64,000 nt of DNA from Spodoptera frugiperda. Taxonomy: Eukaryota > Arthropoda > Insecta > Lepidoptera > Noctuidae. The stretch spans positions 12,745,788 through 12,809,787 of the forward strand of contig NC_064217.1 of assembly GCF_023101765.2 (NCBI RefSeq), given 5' to 3'. The notes below the pieces were generated by a model. That model saw nothing but the letters and a program-made list of their open reading frames with translations, was not told where the DNA came from and did no database searches. The number at the start of each line of letters is the position of its first letter. The stretch's first letter is position 1. Shown one piece after another: positions 21,221 to 32,285 of this stretch. The translations under genes and the position numbers were made by a program.

Positions 21221-21536
21221 AGTCATTGATTCCATCTTTATTATTTTCTGGATTTCATTCTTTGTTTTATTGTTCTTCCTTAGTCATTAGATAGATAGTT
21301 TTGGATAGGTTCCTTAGTGAATATATGAATATAATTTTGAAAAATTTTTTATCGGTCCAGGCTTTTAACTGTTTTGTTTTTTTATTGCTCAAGTGTTTAA
21401 CTAAGACTGACTTAATTTATTGTTATCTATTAATAAAACTACTAATTATAAAATACCCTCGGTGTAGTGATCGTGAATTTGGTAAAAAAATATTCGGTTT
21501 TAATTTTTCCTTCGTATCACTGGAGAACTCGTCAAT

Positions 21537-21746
21537 ATGGACAGCGCAAGGGAAGAGTTTTTCACTTACTTCCTGACTACATTGTGATTAACGTACAACG
21601 GTCCCATTGTACGAGCAGAGTACGAGAAGCTTGAAGACGATGTGCAAGATGCTGTTGGCTCCGATGCCCAGACCGTGATAGTCCAGACACTAGACAAGGT
21701 AGAGGATTGTGAGAACAGTCCTTCCACATATTCGCCCATACATTGA
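21537..21746 (+). pseudogene. Acidic-gene relic with stop at codon 17 (A3)
   Basis: Same TGA; otherwise open to the shared end (SPIH stop). One substitution gives AEYEK for AESEK. Confidence 0.75.
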
Positions 21747-22067
21747 ACCTCAATTCATCATCCAAATATTATAATACTCACCTCTTACATAGAAAATATT
21801 AAACGAGTATTGCACGAACAATAGAGGGTTAATGCTTTGTTAGCGTGGGATATAAGACCTGTATGTTATCAGTAAGTAGATAACAAAAATGTAGACAACC
21901 AATCACCTTTGAGTTTGACAATGATAAGGAAAAATAGTCAAAGACAAAAGAAAAATGTGTTATTTTTTTAATGGGACAACCACGAAAACACTGGAACTCT
22001 GAAGATCGCTGTGCTCCGAATAAAACGTGTCTTGTCGATCTTTCTTGTTATTTATCTGAATTCCACT

Positions 22068-22630
22068 AGATGTCTAACAAAAGACATGTAATTTGGTAAT
22101 ACCTATTGATATATCTTTCCCAGCTGGACCGCCGCCGCCACAGTTGTTTTTATCCCTTGTTTCTTCGTTTTGAAAGTTGGGATTCTCAAATCTGAATTCC
22201 ATTGCTCTCGCATCTAAACTTCTCTTATTATATGCGTTATATGCCTTTAATGCATCGGCATTTCTTTCAAAGATTATTTCAGCAGTTCTTGTGGACCTTT
22301 GTGTTCACTCCTACAATAGTGCCAAATTCTGAAAAGTTGGGATTTGTTGCTGGTATCATAACCGGTCCAATGCCTCCACCATAGTAGCTGCCTTCACTTT
22401 TTTGTTATATATATGTACACTTCTAATTGTACCATTGGCTGAGAACAGCTCTTGTTTACCTAATCCGGAAAAGTGGTCTTCCACATTTTCCAAAAATATA
22501 ATTATATCAAGAACATTGTATATCGGACGATGTTCAATGGATTTGATATATCACCACGGGGTGTTCCTCGTATGCTCCCCATCACTCAATTGTTTGTTTT
22601 ACATAATAATGACCGATCACCGATAGACGA
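22068..22630 (-). pseudogene. Decayed third-class RRM gene, long form (A3)
   Basis: Extends further 3' than in A1 and A2 and includes a linker with CGGGGPAGKDIS-like residues comparable to the HNCCGGEPAGKDIQ linker of type A3/A5 genes. Confidence 0.65.
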
Positions 22631-22675
22631 CAGTTCGTGGTTCTGGCAATAAATTAAATACTCAGGAAGTAAGTA

Positions 22676-23104
22676 ATGCACTCTATGAAAGTACAGGTAA
22701 GTATGGCATCGCGGATTAGAGTGAGACGGAAATACTCGATCGTGATTGGTGGTTATCCTTTTAACGCTTGTGTTAGGCCACCCGCTACTTGTGATACCGT
22801 AGAGCAGTACCTAAGCGACACAGGCGCATTACTACGGACGCTTGTACTGTACCAGTAATTCAAGATATCAATATGGATATTGTTTCCGACGATTATATTA
22901 TTGATATGCTTGTACTGGCGTACGAGTACCTCATAGCGGAGTCAGACGATGAGGACGACGAAGAAGTTGCGCCAGCGGCAGCGCCGGCGGGATGACGGAT
23001 TTCTCCGAAAGATACTCCCGGTAACCTCGGCCTCGAAGATTTTCGAGATGCTACATATGTTGCATATGACGGTGGGCAGTTTGGCTTCAGGGCCAGACAT
23101 CTAA
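22676..23104 (+). CDS. Plus-strand small-ORF cassette, A3
   Basis: First frame 22,676-22,858 with several amino-acid changes (FNACVRPP, LSDTGALLRTLV); acidic frame 22,873-22,995; basic frame follows to about 23,104. One Ala/Arg change (GCGGCAGCGCC) falls in the GC-rich motif. Confidence 0.4.
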
Positions 23105-23153
23105 CCATAACCACCCAGTGAATAGCAAAACATCACATCGATTTCTCAAAAAA

Positions 23154-23169
23154 GGCCCTTTTCAGGGCC
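23154..23169 (+). promoter_or_regulatory. Canonical histone-type stem-loop after cassette A3
   Basis: GGCCCTTTTCAGGGCC, flanks AAAAAA and ACAAAAA. Confidence 0.75.
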
Positions 23170-23356
23170 ACAAAAACATTCTAAACAGTTTCTATTTAAC
23201 GGATCGTCAAAAAACGTAACCCTCTAACTTTAACACCACGAAAGAGGTGTTTTGGAATAAAATGGTAATAAAAATAGAATACGCTACGATTTCACCAACA
23301 CAAAATATCTAATATGATGTCGAATTATGTATCTACTTATGAAAACTCAAAAAAAT

Positions 23357-23499
23357 ATGGAAATCCAACCAAGGAGACGACGTGCGCGTTCCTGACGACG
23401 GGTTTAAGCGTTACGTGATCTACGTCACCGTGGGTGCGTGGCCTATATGACCTACCGCACGTACGCAAGACGTTTTGGGTGCGACGTCAACGTGTCAAA
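23357..23499. other. Conserved 160-bp block, copy 4 (two small deletions)
   Basis: The first two thirds are unchanged; about 20 bp are lost in two places near the right end. Confidence 0.55.
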
Positions 23500-24656
23500 T
23501 TCTTTTTTATTAATGTTAATATTATTTACTTTATTTACCATATATACAGTTAACGCTTACATTTATAACAACTAAGCTGTCGAGAGTTTTAGTAACATAA
23601 TCCTTCGAGGCTTTTAAGAATTCAAAAATATGTTTAATGTTTCGGCCGACCGTCTACGAACATTGGACTTTGGTTCACGTCATTTTTGCAAGCTTTGGAC
23701 CAACCTAAGCTACCATAAGGACGTCTGAAGTCGACAATGGAGGAATAAAATGATTAGGATTGTTCCAATTTATCCTTCATATTTCCTTTCTTTGCTATAT
23801 ATCCCAAATTTAGCTTATATTTGTTTTAAGTGCTAAATGAATTTAATCTTGCACTCATTTGCTTATTTTAAAACTTGCTAGTAACTTACAGTGTATTAAC
23901 CGTAGTCAGCGCGTAAGTTCGTTACAAATACCAAAATTAATTCATATATTTTGAGCTTATCTTTTCCATGCATTCCATAGGTAGGTATGTCGTATGTTTG
24001 AGCATACGCCAATCCCCGCTCGAGTTTTGAGTTTGATAAAGATAAGGGAAAAATCAAAACGAAAAGGAAATGTGTTATTTGGGACCTGCTGGTATTTGCC
24101 CATACGTTCCATGGTAATCGTAGGCCTACGCGTGGATATTCCTATCAAAATTAATCTCAATATCATTGAATCTGTTTCTAATATGAAAAGAAAGAAAGAA
24201 AAACAGTTTATTTGCACCGTTACAAAATAATGCATGCAAAACAAGGTAATAATTTGAAAGTAAATAAATAAGGAATACGGCACAAAAAGGCCAGTACTCA
24301 GCTAAAATACCACGCTGATTTAGCCAGTAGTATACAATTCAAAAATCATAGAATTTCTACCACAGTGAAGCTGTACAGAGTTGAGAAAAAAAAATGAAAT
24401 GTTTAAGAAAATAATTATAATAGTCGTATCTGCCAATGGTCTCATAGCCAAAGAGCCTCGATCAACACCTGAGTAGGCTAACGTTAGATGGTAGGGCCAA
24501 GGGCCTGATGCCTTAAAGCTAATGTTCCAGTCTTAGAAATAGTATAAATGTGAACGTTGTCCTATAATACATCTTACGTGGTGTTGGGATTTAGGGTTTT
24601 TAGGGTTAGGTTAACGTTTTTGACTATCTGTTAAATAGAAACTGTTATATAATTGT

Positions 24657-24672
24657 AGCCCTGAAAAGGGCT
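24657..24672 (-). promoter_or_regulatory. Histone-type 3' stem-loop, RRM A4
   Basis: Same 16 nt and 80-nt spacing. Confidence 0.75.
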
Positions 24673-24751
24673 TTTGTTCTGAAATATCGATGCGGTCAGG
24701 CTCAGTTCGACCAGCCAGCGTTGCTCGAGACACCAGCAACCGTCGATATTG

Positions 24752-25600
24752 TTATTTTCCGACGAAGGGTATAATTTTACAAAAATGGTGAAGATCGAAA
24801 CCACCACCATTATTATCGCAGCTATTGCCAAGATCAAAATTGGTCGTCTCAGTAATTGCAATGAACATCGTTCTTCCGTCCAATGTCCTACCGTGGTACT
24901 CGTCGTATGCTTTTAATGCATCTGCTTTGCTTTGGTAAGCAATTACTGCAGTGCCCAAGGATCTTCCACTTTCATCATAATGAACTACTGCACTTATAAA
25001 ACTGTCAAATTCTGAAAACAGCTCTTTCAGGTCAGAATCGGTGATTTTATTATCCAAATTTAAGATATACAATTTGGTAACATCTCTATCTACTGTTTGT
25101 ATATCTTTTCCAGCTTCATCACTGGTTACGTCGTTTTGGAAGTTGGGATCCGCAAATCTTACTTCCATTGGTCTCTCATCTAATGATCTCCCACTATATT
25201 CGTTATAAGCATTCAATGCATCGGCATACCTTTCAAAACTTATTTCAGCGGTTCTTGTGGACCTTTGAGTAGTGTCATAATTCATCTTAATTGCCTTAAT
25301 GGTGCCAAATTCGGAAAACAGTTCCAGAATGTCGAAACCTGAGGCTCTTGCATCTAAATTCGAGATCAATAGTTTAGTATGACCGGCTGCGACACATTCT
25401 GATAGCAAAGCATTTACATGCTTTTTGATAAGTCCATTGCGTTTTGGGATTCTTGCTGATTTACAAATATCTCCACGTTGTTTTCCTCGTAGAATGGTCC
25501 TCACAACTCCACTATCAGCTTTGCCACGGCTATCACCAGGTATCTTAGACGCATTGAATTTACGCCCAGCACCGCGACCCATTGAAATTTGGTTGACCAT
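24752..25600 (-). CDS. Two-RRM Aly/REF-like protein, type A copy 4
   Basis: 282 residues. It carries a two-residue in-frame addition (RD) just before RRM2, shared only with copy 6, yet keeps the FADPNF form of copies 1-2. The N-terminus has a unique change (IPGDSRGK for IPGGGRGK). The gene is intact although the module around it has lost about 1.6 kb upstream. Confidence 0.85.
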   Translation of the reverse strand: MVNQISMGRGAGRKFNASKIPGDSRGKADSGVVRTILRGKQRGDICKSARIPKRNGLIKKHVNALLSECVAAGHTKLLISNLDARASGFDILELFSEFGTIKAIKMNYDTTQRSTRTAEISFERYADALNAYNEYSGRSLDERPMEVRFADPNFQNDVTSDEAGKDIQTVDRDVTKLYILNLDNKITDSDLKELFSEFDSFISAVVHYDESGRSLGTAVIAYQSKADALKAYDEYHGRTLDGRTMFIAITETTNFDLGNSCDNNGGGFDLHHFCKIIPFVGK

Positions 25601-26097
25601 CTTGATATTCGGATGAAGTAGATTATTTCGTACACACGAGAATGACCGATCACTGAAGGACGACTGTTCGTGTCAACGTCGAGTCAAACACTGACTACAG
25701 ATATCTGAATCCTGCCGCTACTGCCGACTTAGATAAAGACAATCGTTGGAGTGGGGGGAGGTTCCCGTTATACCGAGCGAGACAGGTTCAATGGCGGTGA
25801 ACTACCGTGGGAACTCAGGGCAAAGTTTCAATTGTTTTTATGTCTATCGATACCATTGTTTTAATTGTTTATTAAAAAATATTTAATTTTTAATATAATT
25901 TACTTTATGGCAGTCTTTTAGAAATTAGTTTGCGCTTATTTTACTTTTAAGCATCTTCCTTCAGACTTTATTTCAAAAATATTATTTCTGTCTAAAAAAA
26001 CATGAATGTATGTAATCAATCATCTATACAAAAAAAAAATACTTATTATCTTCTTAGTCGCTATTGTCTTCATTCTCTTCGTCGGGTTAATTTCTTT

Positions 26098-26280
26098 CAT
26101 TTCGGCATTTCTTTCAAAGATTATTTCAGCAGTTCTTGTGGACCTTTGTGTTCACTCTTAAGAACATTGTATATCGGACGATGTTCAATGGATTTGATAT
26201 ATCACCACGGGGTGTTCCTCGTATGCTCCCCATAACTCAATTATTTGTTTTACATAATAATGACCGATCACCGATAGACG
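26098..26280 (-). pseudogene. Decayed third-class RRM gene, deleted (A4)
   Basis: Only two pieces remain: the FERNA motif region and the RGTPRGDISNP region, joined by a deletion at about 26,159. Confidence 0.6.
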
Positions 26281-26326
26281 ACAGTTCGTGGTTCTGGCAA
26301 TAAGTTAAATACTCAGGAAGTAAGGA

Positions 26327-26780
26327 GTGCACTCTATGAAAGTACAGGTAAGTGTGGTATCGCCGATTAGAGCGAGACGGGAATACTCGATCGTGATTGG
26401 TGGTTATCCTTTGAACACTATTGTTAGGCCACCCGCTACTTGTGATACCGCTGAGCAGTACCTAAGCGACGCAGGCGCATTACTACGGACGATTGTACTG
26501 TACCAGTAATTCAAGATATCAATATGGATATTGTTTCCGACGATTATATTATTGATATGCTTGTACTGGCGTACGAGTACCTCATAGCGGAGTCAGACGA
26601 TGAGGACGATGAAGAAGTTGCGCCAGCGGCGGCGCCGGCGGGGTGATGGATTTCTCCGTAAGATACTCCTGTTAACCTCAGCCTCGAAGTTTTTCGAGAT
26701 GCTACATATGTTTCATATGACGGTGGGCAGTTTGGCTTCAGAGCCGGACTATCAACCGACCATTAAATAGCGAGAACATC
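26327..26780 (+). CDS. Plus-strand small-ORF cassette, A4
   Basis: First frame 26,327-26,509 with the most changes (SVVSPIRARREYSIV, PLNTIVRPP); acidic frame 26,524-26,646; the basic frame runs slightly longer and ends DYQPTIK before a TAG, as in A5 and A6. Confidence 0.38.
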
Positions 26781-26799
26781 ACATCGATTTCTCAAAAAA

Positions 26800-26815
26800 G
26801 GCCCTTTTCAGGGCC
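26800..26815 (+). promoter_or_regulatory. Canonical histone-type stem-loop after cassette A4
   Basis: GGCCCTTTTCAGGGCC; 3' flank ACCTAAA. Confidence 0.75.
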
Positions 26816-27031
26816 ACCTAAACATTTTAGACAGTTTCTTTTTAACAGATCGTCAAAAAACGTAATCCCCTAACTTTAACACCACGAAATAGGTGTTTTG
26901 GAATAAAATGGTAATAAAATAGAATACGCTACGATTTCACCAACACAAAATTTCTAATATGATGTATGAGTAAACATTCCGTTAGATAGTATATGTCGAA
27001 TTGTGTATTTACTTATCAAAACTTAAAAAAT

Positions 27032-27193
27032 ATGGAAATCCAACCAAGGAGACGACGTGCGCGTTCCTGACGACGGGTTTAAGCGTTACGTGATCTACGT
27101 CACCGTGGGTGCGTGGCCTATATGACCTACCGCACGTACGCAACACTACGTTTTGGGTGCGACGGTGGGTACAAGTCAGTCAACGTGTCAAAT
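27032..27193. other. Conserved 160-bp block, copy 5
   Basis: B2 copy, full length. Confidence 0.6.
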
Positions 27194-27708
27194 TCTATTT
27201 TTATTAATGTTAATATTATTACTTTATTTCCCATATATACAGTTAACGCTTACATTTATAACAACTAAGCTGTCGAGAGTTTTATTAACATAATCCTTCG
27301 AGGCTTTTAAGAATTCAAAATTTTTAACGTTTCTTTCGAAGCTAGGAAGGGGTACCTCAAGGACGTCTAAAGTCGACAATAGAGGAATATAATCATTGGT
27401 ATCGTTCCAATTTATCCTTCATATTTCCTTTGTTTGCCATATATTTCAAATTTAGCTCATATTTGTTTTAAGTGCTAAATGAAATTAATCTTGCACTCAT
27501 TTGCTTATTTTAAAACTTGCTAGTAACTTATATTTTGTCCTTATCTTTCCCATGCATTCCATGGTATGTCGTATACTTATGCATCGATTTTCCTATCAAA
27601 AATAATCTCAGCATCATTGAATTTCTTCTAATCTATTTTTTTTTTTAAGTAAGAAAAGATACTAGAAAGTATCTATTAAAATATTGTGATCCAAATTGTT
27701 AACTTGAC

Positions 27709-27757
27709 CGGACGGTGTGGCCGCGGTGGCGAAACCCCTCAGCGGCCACGTCGTCCG
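27709..27757. other. GC-rich hairpin, B2
   Basis: Same outer stem; four bases of the inner stem are deleted. Confidence 0.57.
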
Positions 27758-27916
27758 ATGAAAAAGGCGCACAAAGCCTAGATCCGATCGCTTTAAGGTT
27801 CATCTTATATCCTTAGTAATACATATTATAAATGGAAAAAATGTTAATCTTAGGTATAGGGGAGTTAGGGTTACGTTTTTTGACTATCCGTTAAATAGAA
27901 ACTGTCATATAATTGT

Positions 27917-27932
27917 AGTCCTGAAAAGGACT
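27917..27932 (-). promoter_or_regulatory. Histone-type 3' stem-loop, RRM B2
   Basis: Same type B stem, 70 nt after the stop. Confidence 0.75.
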
Positions 27933-28001
27933 TTTTGTTCTGAGAAATTGGTGCAATCAGTGTTGAATAGGCGGAAGGAATGTAACCACCTATGATTGCC
28001 T

Positions 28002-28850
28002 TCAAAGCTGCCAACTATTCCACCAACGTCGACTGCGCCACGTAACTTGAGAAGTTTGGTGAACATCGTAGCCGCCGCATTGATAGCCTCCGCTTTCACC
28101 AACACCGAAGTTGGGAATTTCAGGGGCAGTATATGTTATGAACATCGTCTTTCCTGCCAATGTTTTCCCGTGAAATACATCGTATGCTTTTAACGCATCG
28201 ATTTGCCTATCAAAAATAACTTCGGCCGTACACGTGGATCTTCCACTATCATCATAAATTATCCCTGCACTAACAAAACTGTCGAATATGGAGAACAGTT
28301 CTTGCACGTTGCAATCGGAGACTTGGACATTCAGATTTGTCACGGTTAATTTGGTGGTACTGGTTGATACTTCTGTCATAGCCGGTTCACTGCCTCCATA
28401 GTAGTGGCTGCCTTCACTTGTTTCTTTTATAGTTGCAAGTTGTATATGCATGGTCCTTCCATCTAATGCTTTTCCATTATATTCACTACATGCTTTTAAT
28501 GCGTCGGCTACTCTTTCATACACTACCTCAGCAGTTCCTATGGATCTACCATTACTGTAACACATAACTACACTTGTGGTTTTGCCAAATGCTGAGAACA
28601 GCTCTTGGATATCTAATCCGGATATGTGATCGTCCAGATTTGATATCAAAATTTTAGCAGGGCCGGATGACGGGGCAATTTTCTGATCTTGTCCATTCAG
28701 TTTCGATGGATTTGATATGTCCTCACAGGGTCTTCCTTGTAGCATGCTCTCCATAACTCCATCGTTTGTTTCTTCACAGCTACCACTAGGCACTCTAGAC
28801 GAATTGAATTTACATCCTGCGCCGGCACCCATTTCTATTTGGTTGACCAT
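28002..28850 (-). CDS. Two-RRM Aly/REF-like protein, type B copy 2
   Basis: 282 residues, same length as every other B copy. Differences from copy 1 include VADALKA for EADALKA in RRM1, HYYGG for YYCGG in the linker and AYDVFHGK in RRM2. Intact frame, stem-loop 70 nt past the stop, divergent from the acidic gene at 29,538. Confidence 0.85.
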   Translation of the reverse strand: MVNQIEMGAGAGCKFNSSRVPSGSCEETNDGVMESMLQGRPCEDISNPSKLNGQDQKIAPSSGPAKILISNLDDHISGLDIQELFSAFGKTTSVVMCYSNGRSIGTAEVVYERVADALKACSEYNGKALDGRTMHIQLATIKETSEGSHYYGGSEPAMTEVSTSTTKLTVTNLNVQVSDCNVQELFSIFDSFVSAGIIYDDSGRSTCTAEVIFDRQIDALKAYDVFHGKTLAGKTMFITYTAPEIPNFGVGESGGYQCGGYDVHQTSQVTWRSRRWWNSWQL

Positions 28851-29258
28851 CTTGATATCTTGAAATATTGTATTTGTTCGCACAACAATGACTGACCAGT
28901 GAGAGACGACTGTTCGAGTCAACGTCAAGTCAAATACTAACTACTGGACACCGGGGTCTTGGCTTGCTGACTTTGAAGAAGATAAATGTTGGAGTGGGGA
29001 TTTTCTCGGTATTCCGATAACACTGGAACGAGTCGGGTTCAATGGTTATGAATTATCGTGGGATTTTAATTGGTTACTTACAATAAACAAGGTTTGAAAG
29101 TTCGCGGAACGACACAATGGCGTACTTAGGCCTTTGTCTATATTTTTGTTATCTAGTTACTGATAACGATCCGGTCTTATATCCCACGTGTCGGTAACAA
29201 GGCGTTGCTTCCATCTTATTTTATGTTATTCATAATATAATGATGATGAAATTAAAAC

Positions 29259-29337
29259 GACCATAACTATCATTAGATGGTTTGCGGTAATCCTCAGGCA
29301 TCCATCGCTGGAATAATGTTATCACCGGCATAGGCGC
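29259..29337 (-). pseudogene. Inverted fragment of acidic-gene C-terminus (B2)
   Basis: Same fragment and position as in B1, sequence essentially unchanged. Confidence 0.63.
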
Positions 29338-29487
29338 ATTAATTAAAATTGAAATAAATTACTTAATCATGTTATTAATTAGGCTAAATTAAAAGAAATG
29401 AGTTAATCACATCGTTATAAATTTCCTTTATATCTATTATTACAACTGCACCACTAATCACCGTCTCTAATGATTCTTTATTTGGCA

Positions 29488-29497
29488 TATAAAAAGG
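29488..29497 (+). promoter_or_regulatory. TATA box of acidic gene copy 2
   Basis: Identical TATAAAAAGG, 40 bp before the ATG. Confidence 0.7.
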
Positions 29498-29537
29498 GTT
29501 CTGATTTTTTTTACTTATAACCTCTTAAGTCGTCACC

Positions 29538-29906
29538 ATGGAAATAGCACGGGAAGATTATTACATTTACTTCTTAAGTACAGTGGGAATAACTTATAAT
29601 GGACCTACTGGCAGACAGGAAGCAGAGAACAGTGAAGAATTAATGGATACCAGTGACATCGAGGAGGATTGCGACGAGAGCATGAGTGAAGATGACAGCA
29701 ATGATGATGAGGATAAAGACAATTATAATGATGATGACATGGAAGAAGATACCGACTCCGATGACGAGACGATAATAATCGATGACGAAGATGACGAAGA
29801 GGACCGTGAAAACAATCGCCCTGCTGATTCGCCCATGCCCGTGATGATGCCGTACCGCCATTGGCAGCCTGGAGATTACCTGAAACCATCTAATAGGCAG
29901 TTCTGA
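29538..29906 (+). CDS. Small acidic protein, copy 2
   Basis: 122 residues. Same ends as copy 1; the acidic middle differs by scattered substitutions (for example CDESMSEDDSNDD for GDENMSENDSNDD). TATA box at 29,488, AATAAA at 29,915. Divergent from RRM gene B2 with 687 bp between the two start codons. Confidence 0.78.
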   Translation: MEIAREDYYIYFLSTVGITYNGPTGRQEAENSEELMDTSDIEEDCDESMSEDDSNDDEDKDNYNDDDMEEDTDSDDETIIIDDEDDEEDRENNRPADSPMPVMMPYRHWQPGDYLKPSNRQF

Positions 29907-30045
29907 TTTTGATTAATAAAATTGTTTTTAAAATACTCTTTTCTATAATTTCTAAAATCTTCTTTATATATTTTATTTGCTTCAGACATCTTAGTCTTGG
30001 TTAAAAATGTTCTGTAAAACGACTACTTAGTACATTACCTATCTG

Positions 30046-30223
30046 TACCTCATAGCGGAGTCCGATGATGAGGACGGCGAAGACGTTGCGCCAGCGGCGG
30101 CGCCGGCGGGATGACGGATTTCTCCGTAAGATACTCCTGTTAACCTCGGCCTCGAAGTTTTTCGAGATGCTACATATGTTGCATATGACGGTGGGCAGTT
30201 TGGCTTCAGGGCCAGACACCTAA
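30046..30223 (+). pseudogene. 3' half of small-ORF cassette (B2)
   Basis: Same truncated form as after B1, with the basic frame open. Confidence 0.45.
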
Positions 30224-30273
30224 CCATAACCACTCAGCGATTAGCGAGAACATCATATCGATTTCTCAAAAAA

Positions 30274-30289
30274 GGCCCTTTTCGGGGCC
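30274..30289 (+). promoter_or_regulatory. Histone-type stem-loop at B2/A5 border
   Basis: GGCCCTTTTCGGGGCC, the U-G closing variant. Confidence 0.7.
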
Positions 30290-30476
30290 ACAAAAACATT
30301 CTAAACAGTTTCTATTCAACGGTTCGTCAAAAAACGTAATCCCCTAACTTTCACACTACGAAAGAGGTGTTTTGGAATAAAATGGTAATAAAAATAGAAT
30401 ACGCTACGATTTCACCAACACAAAATATCTAATTTGATGTCGAATTATGTATCTACTTATGAAAACTCAAAAAAAT

Positions 30477-30638
30477 ATGGAAATCCAACCAAGGAGACGA
30501 CGTGCGCGTTCCTGATGACGGGTTTAAGCGTTACGTGATCTACGTCACCGTGGGTGCGTGGCCTATATGACCTACCGCACGTACGCAAGACTACGTTTTG
30601 GATGCGACGGTGGCTACAAGTCAGTCAACGTGTCAAAT
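30477..30638. other. Conserved 160-bp block, copy 6
   Basis: A5 copy, full length. Confidence 0.6.
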
Positions 30639-30953
30639 TATTTTTTATTAATGTTAATATTATTTACTTTATTTACCATTATAGTTAACGTTAGTATATA
30701 CAGTTAACGCTTACATTTATAACAACTAAGCTGTCGAGAGTTTTATTAACATAATCCTTCGAGGCTTTTAAGAATTCAAAAATATGTTTAATGTTTCGGC
30801 CGACCGTCTACGAACATTGGACTTTGGTTCACGTCATTTTTGCAAGCTAAAGACCAACCTAAGCTACAATAAGGACGTCTGAAGTCGACAATGGAGGAAT
30901 AAAATGATTAGGATTGTTCCAATTTATCCTTCATATTTCCTTTCTTTGCTATA

Positions 30954-31359
30954 CAATGTGATAGGGTTGGGACTTCTAACCCGTTAAGACTGAGTACTAC
31001 ATCTAATTTTATCGCCAAAAAAAATAATATAGGTGGTTGAACCCCTAATTGAAAATATTGAAAAATAGTGATTTTTTCGGTAAAAATAATTCACAAATGA
31101 TTTTTTTCTCACCAAAACATTATCAAACATATGAAAAAAGTAATGAATTAGTTAGCCAAGGTTATTAACTACCGTTTGTCGTTTTTTTTTGTTTCTATGA
31201 CGCATACAACCTTTGATATCAAAAAAAGTTAAAAAAAAATTAAAATAGCCATAATTTTTAGGGGGAGGGGTTTCGACCCATTCGACCCCGACTTTTGTTC
31301 ATAAAATTAGGTGTAGAACTCAGCCTTAACGGGTTAGAAGTCTCACACCTATCACATTG
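30954..31359. mobile_element. MITE with TA target, 406 bp
   Basis: Terminal inverted repeats of about 59 bp starting CAATGTGATAGG, flanked by TA (30,952 and 31,360). Removal restores GCTATATATTCC of the sister modules. No coding capacity. Confidence 0.9.
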
Positions 31360-32190
31360 TATATTCCAAATTTAGCTTTTATATTTGTTTTAAGTGCTAA
31401 ATGAATTTAATCTTGCACTCATTTGCTTATTTTAAAACTTGCTAGTAACTTACAGTGTATTAACCGTAGTCAGCGCGTAAGTTCGTTACAAATACCAAAA
31501 TTAAATCATATATTTTGTGCTTATCTTTCCCATGCATTCCATAGGTAGGTATGTCGTTTGCTTAAGCACATGCCAATCACCGCTCGAGTTTTGAGTTTGA
31601 TAAAGATAAGGGAAAAATCAAAACGAAAAGGAAATGTGTTATTTGGGACCTGCTGGTATTTGCTCATACATTCCATGGTAATCGTAGGCCTACGCATGGA
31701 TATGCCTATCAAAATTAATCTCAATATCATTGAATCTGTTTCTTATATGAAAAGAAAGAAAGACAAACAGTTTATTTGCACTGTTACAAAATAATGCATG
31801 CAAAACAAGGTAATAATTTGAAAGTAAATAAATTAGGAATACGGCATAAAAATACCAGTTTACTTGCCAGCTAAAATACCACGCTGATTTAGCCAGTAGT
31901 ATACAATTCAAAAATCATAATAATTCTACAACAGTGAAGCTGTACAGTGTTGAGAAAAAAAAAAAATAATGTTTAAGAAAATAATAATAATAGTCGTATC
32001 TACAAATGGTCTCATAGCCAAACGTTAGATGGTAGGGCCAAGGGCCTGATGCCTTAAAGCTAATGTTCCAGTCTTAGAAATATTATAAATGTGAAAGTTG
32101 TCCTAAAATACATCTTACGTGGTGTTAGGATAAAGGGGTTAGGTTAACGTTTTTTGACTATCTGTTAAATAGAAACTGTTATATAATTGT

Positions 32191-32206
32191 AGCCCTGAAA
32201 AGGGCT
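32191..32206 (-). promoter_or_regulatory. Histone-type 3' stem-loop, RRM A5
   Basis: Same 16 nt and 80-nt spacing. Confidence 0.75.
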
Positions 32207-32285
32207 TTTGTTCTGAAATATCGATGCGGTCAGGCTCAATTCGACCAGCCAGCGTTGCTCGAGACACCAGCAACCGTCGATATTG

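Larger units (their letters stand above)
17708..22965. repeat. Module A3
   Basis: A module that has lost the 160-bp conserved block: the sequence jumps at about 18,058 from the block's left flank to its right flank. It keeps a long form of the RRM relic (22,068-22,630), as does A6. 18,060-19,120 has no gene, only RRM-like scraps (about 18,530-18,750) and spacer. Confidence 0.85.
22966..26616. repeat. Module A4 (internally deleted)
   Basis: At about 26,095 the sequence passes directly from the end of the transposase-like relic into the RRM relic. The rest of the transposase relic, the whole acidic-gene relic and the promoter-like segment are missing, about 1.6 kb relative to A3. The conserved block here has two small internal deletions. 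23,500-24,650 holds only scraps and spacer. Confidence 0.83.
26617..30084. repeat. Module B2
   Basis: Intact B module of 3.5 kb without transposons. 27,194-27,705 is spacer with one RRM-like scrap (about 27,545-27,610). Confidence 0.85.

Noticed and set aside
24580..24615. TTAGGGTTTTTAGGGTTAGG, resembling the insect telomere repeat TTAGG
   Set aside because: Only a few units, seen in one module, part of the normal spacer with small changes.
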